Part shown: positions 26,905 to 34,777 of the stretch, piece by piece | How positions within the stretch are numbered: position 1 is the first letter of the stretch | Layout of the letters: every line of letters starts with the position of its first letter | From: JBBQZU01 sp041749535 | Lineage (GTDB): Bacteria > Bacteroidota > Bacteroidia > Flavobacteriales_D > Cryomorphaceae | DNA length: 64,000 nt | Direction of reading: 5' to 3' | Assembly: GCA_041749535.1 (NCBI GenBank) | Contig: JBGTBE010000017.1 | Span: 27,270-91,269, forward strand | Program-made: the position numbers and the translations under genes | Notes under the pieces: model-generated | Seen by the model: only the letters and a program-made list of their open reading frames with translations | Database searches by the model: none | Told to the model about the DNA's origin: nothing

Positions 26905-27666
26905 CTACCATTTGGCATCTGGCATGCTGCGTGGTATGCACTGCATTTCTGCCAAAATAAATCCAAGATACTCCGTGTGGTGCCCCTGCCTGCTACCGCT
27001 GGCTGCGTAACCCATTGTATCTGGTATGGTAAGGGTAGCCTCCGCAAGAAGGGAAGTTATTTCAGCTTTCCAATTCTGGTTTATCTCTGTGAGATCTGGA
27101 ATGCTGCCATCTGCGATGAGTACATCATCGGCAGCTGTTTTTTCGAATAACTCAGCTGTAAACGGCCAGAGCGTATTTACCGCATCCACCATTTTTGAAT
27201 GGCTCATTTCTGTACCATCGCCAAGCCGTACCACCCAATCTCCACTAAGTTTGCGGTGATAGGTGACTTCTTTGAGGGCCTTGGCAGCAAATTCACTGAG
27301 GAACTTAACCTTGCTACTCCGCATGGAGCTGTACAAGTGAAATTGGAATACATCAAAGAAGTACTGCCTCACGATCGTGAAGGCAAAATTTTCATTTGGC
27401 TGCTCCACCAATAAGTTGTTTCGAAACTCCTTTTCGGTGCGAAAGAATGCGAGATCGTCTTCGCTTCGCCCTTTGCCTTCAACAGAAGCAGCTTCCGTAA
27501 GCAGAAGTCTGCACTGACCTATCAGATCCAGGGCCACATTTGTGAGGGCTATATCGCTTTCCAATTGGTGGGCATGTCCACACCATTCGCCAAGGCGCTG
27601 TCCCAGTATAAGTGAGTTATCGCCAAGGCGGATTAGAAACTCAAAATATGCGTCTTTGCTGCTCAT
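26905..27666 (-). CDS. paaC: 1,2-phenylacetyl-CoA epoxidase subunit PaaC
   Basis: This 253-residue ferritin-like helical protein is the structural, non-catalytic partner of PaaA in the (PaaA-PaaC)2 core. It shows the typical PaaC sequence GQRLGEWCGHAHQLESDIAL and FFDVFQFHLY, with the ALKEVTYHRK helix. The subunit lacks a complete di-iron site. The gene starts 2 bp after paaB ends, and translational coupling is likely. Confidence 0.94.
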   Translation of the reverse strand: MSSKDAYFEFLIRLGDNSLILGQRLGEWCGHAHQLESDIALTNVALDLIGQCRLLLTEAASVEGKGRSEDDLAFFRTEKEFRNNLLVEQPNENFAFTIVRQYFFDVFQFHLYSSMRSSKVKFLSEFAAKALKEVTYHRKLSGDWVVRLGDGTEMSHSKMVDAVNTLWPFTAELFEKTAADDVLIADGSIPDLTEINQNWKAEITSLLAEATLTIPDTMGYAASGSRQGHHTEYLGFILAEMQCIPRSMPDAKW

Positions 27667-27668
27667 AA

Positions 27669-27968
27669 TTAGAGGTACTTTACTCCATCGGGAACTTCAT
27701 AAAATGTTGGGTGACGGTATACCTTATCGTCCGCAGGGTCGAAAAATGATTCAGCATCCTGCTCGGTGCTGGCCACAATGAGGTGGGAGGGTACCACCCA
27801 AATGCTGTTTCCTTCTCCTCTTCGCGTATATACATCGCGTGCGCTTGTCAGTGCCATTTCCGCATCAGGTGCGTGAAGACTGCCGGCGTGTTTATGAGGT
27901 ATGCCAGATTTTGCTTGAATAAATACTTCCCATAATGGACCTTGGTCGGCAGGATTGCTATTGTTCAT
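27669..27968 (-). CDS. paaB: 1,2-phenylacetyl-CoA epoxidase subunit PaaB
   Basis: This is a 99-residue small subunit. The segment WEVFIQAKSGIPHKHAGSLH and DAEMALTSARDVYTRRGEG are diagnostic of PaaB, which bridges PaaA-PaaC dimers. The length fits the family (about 95). The gene is 45 bp after paaA and 2 bp before paaC. Confidence 0.95.
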   Translation of the reverse strand: MNNSNPADQGPLWEVFIQAKSGIPHKHAGSLHAPDAEMALTSARDVYTRRGEGNSIWVVPSHLIVASTEQDAESFFDPADDKVYRHPTFYEVPDGVKYL

Positions 27969-28013
27969 TCATGTAGGCTTTTCAAGGTTTAATAATCTAA
28001 TTAAGGGATTTTA

Positions 28014-28961
28014 TCAAGCTGCTTGCTGGGTAGTCAGCTTCAATTTTTTTTCGGCATAAGCCACGGCAGCATCTCTTACCCAAGCACCTTCTTCTTCTGC
28101 CTTCCTGCGGTCATTTATTCTTTTCCGGTTGCAGGGGCCATGGCCTTTGATTACCTGATAGAATTCAGTCCAATTTATTTCGCCAATTTCCCAGTGGCCA
28201 GTTGATTCGTTGAACTTGAGGTCGGGATCCGGAATTGTAAGTCCTGCGGCAATTGCCTGAGGAATTGTGCGGTCTATAAATCGTTGTCGAACAGCGTCAT
28301 TGCTTTCAACTTTAATCTGCCAGCGCATGGTTTCACTGCTATTTACAGAGTCGGCATCTGAAGGTCCCAACATCTGAATAGAAGGCCACCACCAACGGTT
28401 CAATGCATCTTGGGCCATTTCCAATTGTCCCTTTGTGCCTTTGGCAAGGCCATACATGATTTCATATCCTTGACGGTTGTGAAAGCTCTCTTCTTTGCAT
28501 ATGCGCACCATGGCTCTGGAGTATGGGCCATAAGAACCACGTGCGAGCATGGTTTGGTTTACAATTGCAGCACCATCAACCAGCCATCCAATGGCTCCAA
28601 TATCGGCCCAAGAGAGTGTAGGATAATTGAAAATACTGCTGTACTTGGCTTTTCCTTCAAGCAATTGATTGATCATTGTTTGGCGATCTATGCCGAGTGT
28701 TTCGGCTGCACTGTACAGGTACAATCCGTGCCCTGCTTCATCCTGAACTTTGGCAAGAAGGACTGCTTTTCGGCGAAGGCTGGGAGCCCGTGAAATCCAA
28801 TTGCCTTCGGGCAACATACCCACAATCTCACTGTGCGCGTGCTGAGATATCATGCGTGTAAGTTGCTTCCGATAATTAGCGGGCATCCACTCTTTTGCTT
28901 CAATCTTTTGTCCACTGTCTATCTTCTCTTGAAACAAGCGGTTTCTTTCTTCTAATTCCAT
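28014..28961 (-). CDS. paaA: 1,2-phenylacetyl-CoA epoxidase catalytic subunit PaaA
   Basis: This 315-residue di-iron monooxygenase subunit epoxidises the ring of phenylacetyl-CoA, the first committed step of aerobic phenylacetate breakdown. The two iron-ligand motifs are DEAGHGL (EXXH) and CKEESFHNRQ (EXXH). WWWPSIQMLGPSD is characteristic. It is the first gene of the operon and is preceded by a good Bacteroidota promoter. The electron-transfer subunit PaaE and the downstream enzymes (PaaG, Z, J, F, H, K) are not in the window. Confidence 0.95.
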   Translation of the reverse strand: MELEERNRLFQEKIDSGQKIEAKEWMPANYRKQLTRMISQHAHSEIVGMLPEGNWISRAPSLRRKAVLLAKVQDEAGHGLYLYSAAETLGIDRQTMINQLLEGKAKYSSIFNYPTLSWADIGAIGWLVDGAAIVNQTMLARGSYGPYSRAMVRICKEESFHNRQGYEIMYGLAKGTKGQLEMAQDALNRWWWPSIQMLGPSDADSVNSSETMRWQIKVESNDAVRQRFIDRTIPQAIAAGLTIPDPDLKFNESTGHWEIGEINWTEFYQVIKGHGPCNRKRINDRRKAEEEGAWVRDAAVAYAEKKLKLTTQQAA

Positions 28962-28990
28962 CGATACTTAATTTTTCATGTAGGTGGGTG

Positions 28991-29022
28991 TAAAAATAGC
29001 CCCTTTGGTCGACTCTAACAAA
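28991..29022 (-). promoter_or_regulatory. Promoter of the paaABCD operon
   Basis: On the minus strand TTTG (29022-29019), a 20-nt spacer and TATTTTTA (28998-28991) match the Bacteroidota promoter with one -7 mismatch. The leader before paaA would be about 25 nt. No PaaR-type operator was recognised. Confidence 0.6.
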
Positions 29023-29280
29023 AAAGCTTCCCGAAAGTTAATACCACTGCATTGATCAAAGCTGCATTTGGCAGCGGAATAGATGGAATTTTTTGGGATT
29101 TCCAGGTGCTAATGGTGGGTTTATTATTGCCATGGTAACACACGTTGAACGCTGTATACTCGATATATCCTCGATGCATAAATTCAATGTTCATTCAAGA
29201 ATTAAGTACTTCTCTGGTATGAAGAATACAGTTCATCGGTTTTCCAACTGCACAAAATCATTGCATCTCGCTGAGAATTG
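29023..29280. other. Intergenic stretch without a recognised feature
   Basis: This is the rest of the 379-bp gap between paaA and the YceI gene. The only open frame (29093-29281, plus) has no family resemblance and a skewed composition, and is not called. No repeat or RNA was recognised. Confidence 0.5.
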
Positions 29281-29317
29281 AACAAAAAAGAAAACCCCCT
29301 GCACGCGGTGCAGGGGG
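29281..29317 (-). terminator. Terminator after the YceI gene
   Basis: CCCCCTGCAC (29295-29304) pairs perfectly with GTGCAGGGGG (29308-29317) around a 3-nt loop. On the minus strand a T-rich tract follows (29294-29281). It lies 24 bp after the YceI stop. Confidence 0.9.
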
Positions 29318-29340
29318 CTTCAATATTGTACGCCTGTCAA

Positions 29341-29982
29341 TTATACTTTAGAAGCTACAACACTAATGTTTAATGTAATATCATCAGCAAGGATTTTGTC
29401 AGCTACTGGCATGGCGAATTTCGCATCGAATTTCTGACGGTCGAATACAAGTTTACCAGTGGCAGTAATTTTGCCATCTACTTCTTGTATTGTCACGTTT
29501 TCGATTACCTCATCCTGAGAAACGCCGCGAACGGTTAGGGTACCTACAAGGCCCTCAGCTGTGTGTTCTCTAACCACAAACTCAGCAGTTGGATATTCAG
29601 CGATATTAAAGAAATCATTTGATGAGAGGTGACCCACAAGGTCAGAAGCACGACGACCATCCTCGTCACTATAACTTTCATCAAGTGGTGTAATGCTGCT
29701 CATGTCAATTACTACCGTTCCGCTTTCTACAGTGTCGTTGTTAAAGGTAATATCACCTTTGCTAACAGCAACTGTACCGTTGTGACTGTATAGAGATACG
29801 CCACCCACAGCGAGCATACTGCCTTCCCATCTCACTGTGCTTGCATCTTTCTCGATGTTGTACGCTCCGGAAATGCCGGTTGGCGCAGCGGTCTCTTCTA
29901 CTTGTTGTTCGGTGCTACCTCCGCATGAAGCAAGGGTAATTGCAACTGTTGCGCCCACAAGGGCTTTGTTCCAAATTTTCAT
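29341..29982 (-). CDS. YceI-family lipoprotein
   Basis: This is a 213-residue lipoprotein with the lipobox TLASC followed by a Gly/Ser/Glu linker. The mature domain is a YceI-type lipocalin-like beta-barrel that binds polyisoprenoid-like ligands in family members. Recognisable segments are YNIEKDASTVRWEGS, DMSSITPLDE, YPTAEFVV and the ending ADDITLNISVVASKV. The ligand here is unknown. It stands alone, with a perfect -7 element upstream and a strong terminator behind. Confidence 0.92.
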   Translation of the reverse strand: MKIWNKALVGATVAITLASCGGSTEQQVEETAAPTGISGAYNIEKDASTVRWEGSMLAVGGVSLYSHNGTVAVSKGDITFNNDTVESGTVVIDMSSITPLDESYSDEDGRRASDLVGHLSSNDFFNIAEYPTAEFVVREHTAEGLVGTLTVRGVSQDEVIENVTIQEVDGKITATGKLVFDRQKFDAKFAMPVADKILADDITLNISVVASKV

Positions 29983-30010
29983 TTTATGTCTTTTAGATTT
30001 TTTGACGCCG

Positions 30011-30018
30011 CAAATTTA
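30011..30018 (-). promoter_or_regulatory. -7 promoter element of the YceI gene
   Basis: TAAATTTG on the minus strand (30018-30011) is an exact TAnnTTTG match 28 bp before the start codon. A TTG at the usual -33 distance is not evident. Confidence 0.45.
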
Positions 30019-30212
30019 CGCCATACATGGGCGCAAGTACAGCCCATTAACAAGATTTGGAACATTTGGCTCATTATATCGATGAAGCGCAGTGAATCAT
30101 CGTCAGAACTGTAAATTATGTGTTTAAACCTTTCAATATATTTCTAATTCACCCAGGGCTTGGGTCGATCGATCTTGAATTTACCATCCTGAAAGGCAGA
30201 ACAATGGGGTGT

Positions 30213-30238
30213 AAAAAACAAAACCCCCAAAGTGGGGG
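30213..30238 (-). terminator. Probable terminator of the SprB-like/CHU_C gene
   Basis: CCCCC (30224-30228) and GGGGG (30234-30238) form a short GC stem. On the minus strand TTTTGTTTTTT follows. It is about 200 nt after the stop at 30441, so the mRNA has a long 3' tail. Confidence 0.6.
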
Positions 30239-30440
30239 CAGTTTCATAAAAGCATTTTATTCATGTCATCGGTTGGTTAGCCCGGCGAACTGTACGAAAG
30301 ACGGGAAAGGATGTAATGGTTGCCTTGTATCTTCTTTTTTTTTTCCAATCTGCCAAAAAACTCAACGTCAATTGTTTTTAATGAAAGAAATTGGAAATAA
30401 GTATATCGAGGGTAGTGCGCGATCTGTTATGATTTCAATT
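30239..30440. other. Long 3' untranslated or intergenic stretch
   Basis: No gene is seen here. It contains a T/A run at 30334-30344 and a GC-rich 60-nt patch (30280-30325) with a weak CCCG/CGGG pairing. No known RNA family was recognised. Confidence 0.4.
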
Positions 30441-33176
30441 TCATCTAATCACCTGCACCGTTCCGCTTAGCTCAAAGGGATTAGAAATAAGTAGGTCTTG
30501 CTGTTGTTGCACTTTTAGGACCCATACATACACTGCATTTTGCCCAAAGTACCCTTCATCAGCAGAGGCGCCATTCCATTTTTTTAGGGGGTCCTTGGAT
30601 TCAAAAATAAGCTCACCCCAACGGTTGAAAATCAAAAATTCATATGCGTAAAAATCACATTCTGATACGGGTCCGAAAAGATCATTGGTACCATTGTTGT
30701 CGGAAGGCGTGAAGGCATTGGGCACAAAAACATCGCAGGAACAATTTACCTTTTCAGTGCTTACGCTGAATGTAGTCGTACCACATTGTCCTGTAACCTG
30801 AGCGGTGTAGACAGCTTCTTCCACAACCTGTATTTGCGCTCCTACTAGTCCATCAGACCAAATAACAGTATAATCACTACTGAGCGCGGGACCTATGATG
30901 GCTGTATCTCCTTCGCAAAATCGCACTACCCTGGGGAAGTCTGGAAGCCCATTGCTCTGAAGATTCACTTCTATAGTATCCGTATCAATATTGCAGATAC
31001 CCAAAGCAGATACCCAATATATTCCGGCATTGAAGGGGGTTATGCTAGCTGTGGTATCGCCAGTATTCCAAAGATAGCTGATGGCGTTGGGAGAGAAAGC
31101 GCTTAACATTTCACCGCTTTCAGTGCAAATTAATCTGTCAGGACCAAGCTCTATGTCTACTATTTCTTCATTTACGGTTATTAATATCTGATCAGCCGCT
31201 GCATTCCCGTCGGAGTCGGTCACAGTTACAATATAGCTGCTTGTTCCAGTGGCACTCAGGTTAAATGGTCCCGCACCCGAACCTACACTGGGTGACCAAG
31301 TGTAACTGTATGGTGGCACGCCTCCTTCAACGACAGCTTGTAATACAAACTGTTCTCCGGCGCAAACTGAAAGGTCATCACCAAGGGTGACTACCAGCGG
31401 CGGAATGCAAATCCCAATTTCTACTTCATCCGTGACTTCATTGCAAGGCCCCGAAACTAGTACGCTGTAGAATCCGGGCATCGTAACGTTTATTGATGGG
31501 GTTGACTGTCCTGTATTCCAAGCATACCCTGTAGCACCGGGAGTTGTTGCATTAAGTAGAACGGTGCCATTGCAGAGGTCAGTATCTTCTCCCAGATCTA
31601 CCGTCACTACTTGGGTGATGACTGTTACAGTAGTGCTGTTTTGCGTAATTTCACCCAAGGCATCCGTTACCGTTACTGAATATACAGTTGTTGATGATGG
31701 GCTCACAGCAAAAGGACCCGGTCCAGCACCTAAAGCTGGTGTCCATAAGTAAGTATAAGGTGCGGTTCCCCCTGAAACATTGGCAGAAATAAAAATAGAT
31801 TCTCCAGGGCAAATGGTAAAAGGACCACCAAGATTCACATTGAAGGGTGGTGGACAATCGGTTACTATTATTTCGTCTTCTACTGTTTCACATTCACCGC
31901 TTACTATTACAGAGTAAGTGCCTGGCTGATTTACGGTGATTGATGGTGCGGCACTTCCTGTGCTCCACTCATAGCTGATAGCCCCTGGTATAAAGGCGTT
32001 TATAACAACACTTCCATTGCATAAATCCAGATCTGTACCTAGGTCTAAGGTCAGGTTTTCTTCAATGACTGTTATGGTTGTAGAAGCTTCTGCTTCTTCT
32101 CCATTGCTGTCAATTATCAGAAGAGAATATGTTGTAGTGGTGGAAGGGCTTACGGTGTGAGGCCCGGCGCCAATTCCAATGGAAGGTGACCAGAAAAAAG
32201 TATAAGGCCCTGTCCCGCCTGAAATGCTTGCTTCAATAAGCGTTGATTCACCCGCGCATATTGATTGGTCTGGAGTTAATGTGACTACAAAGTCGTTGGT
32301 ACATGGCAAAATGGTGATTTGGTCCACAAGAAATCCATTTGATCCAAAGTGACAGTAGTCGCCCACCGAAACGGAATAGGTACCCGGCTGGGTAAAGGTT
32401 ACTGTAGATCCCGTTTCTCCATTGCTCCACACATAACCTGGATAAATAGGAGGTTGGAAAAGAACTTCATAAGGTATGCTTACAGTTACATCACCATCGC
32501 ACAAGGAAAATTCAGTTTCTTCAATCAGGTTGTAAGTAGCGCCAGATTGATAAATTGGATTTAGTGGGGTTGTAGGTGCGCTAAGGCAGCAATTTCCTCC
32601 TTCTGTTGTATTCACCGTAAGGTTAGACCAACAATCGTACTGGGTAAAATGATACCGAAATACAGCAGGTGCTGAAAACTCGAAAAGAAAGAATTGCACG
32701 ATCTGATTGGCGCTATTTCCACCACTACTGCTGTTTGTTGTGCAATCGCCTCCGCTGGTGATACAATTGACCAAAGCAGGGAAACCAGGGGCAATTGGAT
32801 CGCCCAGATATGGGGAAATGGCTGGTTGCTCATTCGTGTAAATTGTAATGATGGAAGGATCCACTCCATTAATTTGCACTGTAGGATTTCCTGTGCAACT
32901 TCCATCATCACCGAAGCCAGCATAAATTACTTCTGTGATATTTCCTGCAAAAGCACCTCCTATATTCACTACTGGTGATTCATAGGTAACAATGCCCAAT
33001 TTTAAATTGGGAATGTTTTCATCCACATTGATGTTTAAGGTACCACCTTCGTAATTGGAATAGATGATCACGTTTCCTGCAGGATCGCAAACTTGACCTT
33101 GGATTTGAGAATTGATGATTAGAAGAAGGGTAAGTATATATGCGGATATGGTGTAGTCTTTGTAATTAAACTTCAT
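30441..33176 (-). CDS. Large secreted repeat protein with SprB/PKD-like modules and a CHU_C (T9SS type B) domain
   Basis: This is a 911-residue exported protein. After the signal peptide comes a Cys-containing module (CDPAGNVIIYSNYEGG to about residue 215) shared with the partial gene at 1-1052. Next are alternating Ig-like units of the pattern YxWSTGSxAPSITVNQPGTYSV and SprB/PKD-like units (GGTAPYTYLWTPALGAGPGP), about four pairs. The last 90 residues (CDVFVPNAFTPSDNNGTND, then FNRWGELIFES) are the gliding-motility-associated C-terminal domain used for type B sorting by T9SS. Many paired Cys suggest disulfides. The likely role is surface adhesion or gliding; no enzyme motif is visible. Confidence 0.92.
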   Translation of the reverse strand: MKFNYKDYTISAYILTLLLIINSQIQGQVCDPAGNVIIYSNYEGGTLNINVDENIPNLKLGIVTYESPVVNIGGAFAGNITEVIYAGFGDDGSCTGNPTVQINGVDPSIITIYTNEQPAISPYLGDPIAPGFPALVNCITSGGDCTTNSSSGGNSANQIVQFFLFEFSAPAVFRYHFTQYDCWSNLTVNTTEGGNCCLSAPTTPLNPIYQSGATYNLIEETEFSLCDGDVTVSIPYEVLFQPPIYPGYVWSNGETGSTVTFTQPGTYSVSVGDYCHFGSNGFLVDQITILPCTNDFVVTLTPDQSICAGESTLIEASISGGTGPYTFFWSPSIGIGAGPHTVSPSTTTTYSLLIIDSNGEEAEASTTITVIEENLTLDLGTDLDLCNGSVVINAFIPGAISYEWSTGSAAPSITVNQPGTYSVIVSGECETVEDEIIVTDCPPPFNVNLGGPFTICPGESIFISANVSGGTAPYTYLWTPALGAGPGPFAVSPSSTTVYSVTVTDALGEITQNSTTVTVITQVVTVDLGEDTDLCNGTVLLNATTPGATGYAWNTGQSTPSINVTMPGFYSVLVSGPCNEVTDEVEIGICIPPLVVTLGDDLSVCAGEQFVLQAVVEGGVPPYSYTWSPSVGSGAGPFNLSATGTSSYIVTVTDSDGNAAADQILITVNEEIVDIELGPDRLICTESGEMLSAFSPNAISYLWNTGDTTASITPFNAGIYWVSALGICNIDTDTIEVNLQSNGLPDFPRVVRFCEGDTAIIGPALSSDYTVIWSDGLVGAQIQVVEEAVYTAQVTGQCGTTTFSVSTEKVNCSCDVFVPNAFTPSDNNGTNDLFGPVSECDFYAYEFLIFNRWGELIFESKDPLKKWNGASADEGYFGQNAVYVWVLKVQQQQDLLISNPFELSGTVQVIR

Positions 33177-33206
33177 AGGTCTAATAGTTTCTTCTTAAAC
33201 AAACTA

Positions 33207-33214
33207 CAAATTTA
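33207..33214 (-). promoter_or_regulatory. -7 promoter element of the SprB-like/CHU_C gene
   Basis: TAAATTTG on the minus strand (33214-33207), an exact consensus match, lies 31 bp before the start codon. The -33 region is only T-rich. Confidence 0.45.
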
Positions 33215-33683
33215 CTCTCCTTTTTCCCCCTGAAAAGGTGGAATAATTACATAAGGTTAAGGCAATATTAAGCCATTGATAAATTTTCGCTATTTCCACT
33301 GCTTTCACATAGATATTCAGAGAGCAATTCACGTTTGTTCGGATGCGCAGATTTTATCTTATTCTCTGCTTTGAATTTTAGAGGTTCACATTCTGTACCA
33401 ATTGGTTTTCTATCATTCTCATTTAATCCCTGTACTGACGGTCGCAGAACTTGCTAACTTTCCCATTCGATCTCATCGTATCCATTTCTCATTCGCGCAC
33501 TAGGTGGTCGTTGGAGATAAGAGAAGATCATACTAATCTTATGAAACAAATTAATCAATGCAATCGCCAATTACTAAATGTTTTCGTGCATCTGCGCTGC
33601 TGTAAAATTGGCACGTTTATAGAGAACTATTTCTAAATCATGGGCAAAAAGAAGACCACGTATTTTACTGGGCTGATTTAAAT
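33215..33683. other. Divergent intergenic region without a recognised feature
   Basis: This stretch separates the minus-strand repeat protein from the plus-strand glycosidase-like gene. The short open frames in it have no supporting composition or homology. No hairpin with a T tract or repeat was found. Confidence 0.5.
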
Positions 33684-33691
33684 TACTTTTG
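33684..33691 (+). promoter_or_regulatory. -7 promoter element of the glycosidase-like gene
   Basis: TACTTTTG is an exact TAnnTTTG match 21 bp upstream of the ATG at 33712. No TTG is seen at the normal -33 distance. Confidence 0.4.
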
Positions 33692-33711
33692 CTCATCCTA
33701 ACCCGAATTAT

Positions 33712-34755
33712 ATGAAAATCATCCTGTTTACCCTTACAGCAATGATGTTGGTAGTTTGCAAGCCTATGAATCAAACAATGGAAACACCATTGCCGGAAGA
33801 TTCTTCGATTCCTTTGGGGAGCTTGCCCCAAATACAGCTAGGCACAAATGCGAAAGGCACCCTTCAAATAAGGGAACAAATAGCAATGGCCGACAAGTAT
33901 TTTGCGGATTTCGGACCTGAGCTGTTGAAAAATTTCCACATACGGCTCCCAGGCGGTACACGCTCTCAGCGAGAAACATCAGCAGACTGGTCAGATGAAC
34001 AAATAAAATTGTGGACTGACCTTCAAAAGAAATATGGGTTTAATTTGGTTTGGGTGGTCAATGGAAATGATTCTCCCCAAAATCAAAAGGCATTTATAGA
34101 GCGCTGGATGAAGCTGGGTGCCAAATTCTCATTTATCGAAATGATGAATGAATACTATTTGCCAAAATTTGCGCAAGGGAAGCTCGACAAGGCTGAAGTG
34201 ACGCGGAAAGTTACCGCCGCTGATTATGCTGGAGAGATTCTGGATGCGTATCTCCCGCCAATCAAAGAATTAGGTCTTCCCATTTTTATCCATGTGGCTC
34301 CGAAGCGCACAGGTAAGCAAGGTCAGCAATATGCACAGTTCAACGAAGTGGTTACCAAAGCAGTTCGCGAGAAGTTTAAAGGCGAAAAGCTTGGTATTGC
34401 AGTGCACTTGTACGAGAAAGCCGAGACATTTGACTATGGACAAATATCTGAACTCAGAAAACAACTACCAGCTGGTACCCCAATTGCCATCACTGAAGCC
34501 GGCAATCTCAATGAAACACTGTTAAGATCAAACAATGCCAATGAAGTGGTTGCGCCTTATATATACGCACATTACCGCAAACTGGTGGCGCAATTAAAGC
34601 CTGGCGATTACCTCTTCGACCACACCTTGTACAACGACTATAAAAACGAGGGCGAAGCGTCTTTGCACCCCAATTATAAAGGAGTAACACCTAAAGGCAA
34701 GGCGGTACTCAAAATGATGCACGAGATCTATCCAAACCCACAATATAAGGACTGA
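33712..34755 (+). CDS. Putative lipoprotein glycoside hydrolase (TIM-barrel, clan A-like)
   Basis: This 347-residue exported protein has a probable lipobox (MMLVVC, then KPMNQT). The sequence has the look of a clan A glycosidase: alternating hydrophobic beta-strands, a likely acid/base Glu in FIEMMNE (Asn-Glu after strand 4) and a likely nucleophile Glu in IAITEAG (strand 7). Between them is an aromatic-rich loop. These are the positions expected for GH5/GH39-like barrels, but no family can be named and overall similarity is weak. Catalysis is therefore inference from two short motifs. The gene is monocistronic and converges on the DUF5916 gene 22 bp away. Confidence 0.7.
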   Translation: MKIILFTLTAMMLVVCKPMNQTMETPLPEDSSIPLGSLPQIQLGTNAKGTLQIREQIAMADKYFADFGPELLKNFHIRLPGGTRSQRETSADWSDEQIKLWTDLQKKYGFNLVWVVNGNDSPQNQKAFIERWMKLGAKFSFIEMMNEYYLPKFAQGKLDKAEVTRKVTAADYAGEILDAYLPPIKELGLPIFIHVAPKRTGKQGQQYAQFNEVVTKAVREKFKGEKLGIAVHLYEKAETFDYGQISELRKQLPAGTPIAITEAGNLNETLLRSNNANEVVAPYIYAHYRKLVAQLKPGDYLFDHTLYNDYKNEGEASLHPNYKGVTPKGKAVLKMMHEIYPNPQYKD

Positions 34756-34777
34756 CAAAGTGCCTTAGGAGTGGGCC

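Noticed and set aside
29093..29281. Plus-strand frame of 62 codons in the paaA-YceI gap
   Set aside because: No family resemblance, Cys- and Ser-rich chance composition, no promoter, and it runs into the terminator.
30280..30345. Structured RNA or riboswitch in the 3' region of the SprB-like/CHU_C gene
   Set aside because: Only a 4-bp CCCG/CGGG pairing and a T run were visible; no conserved core of a known family.
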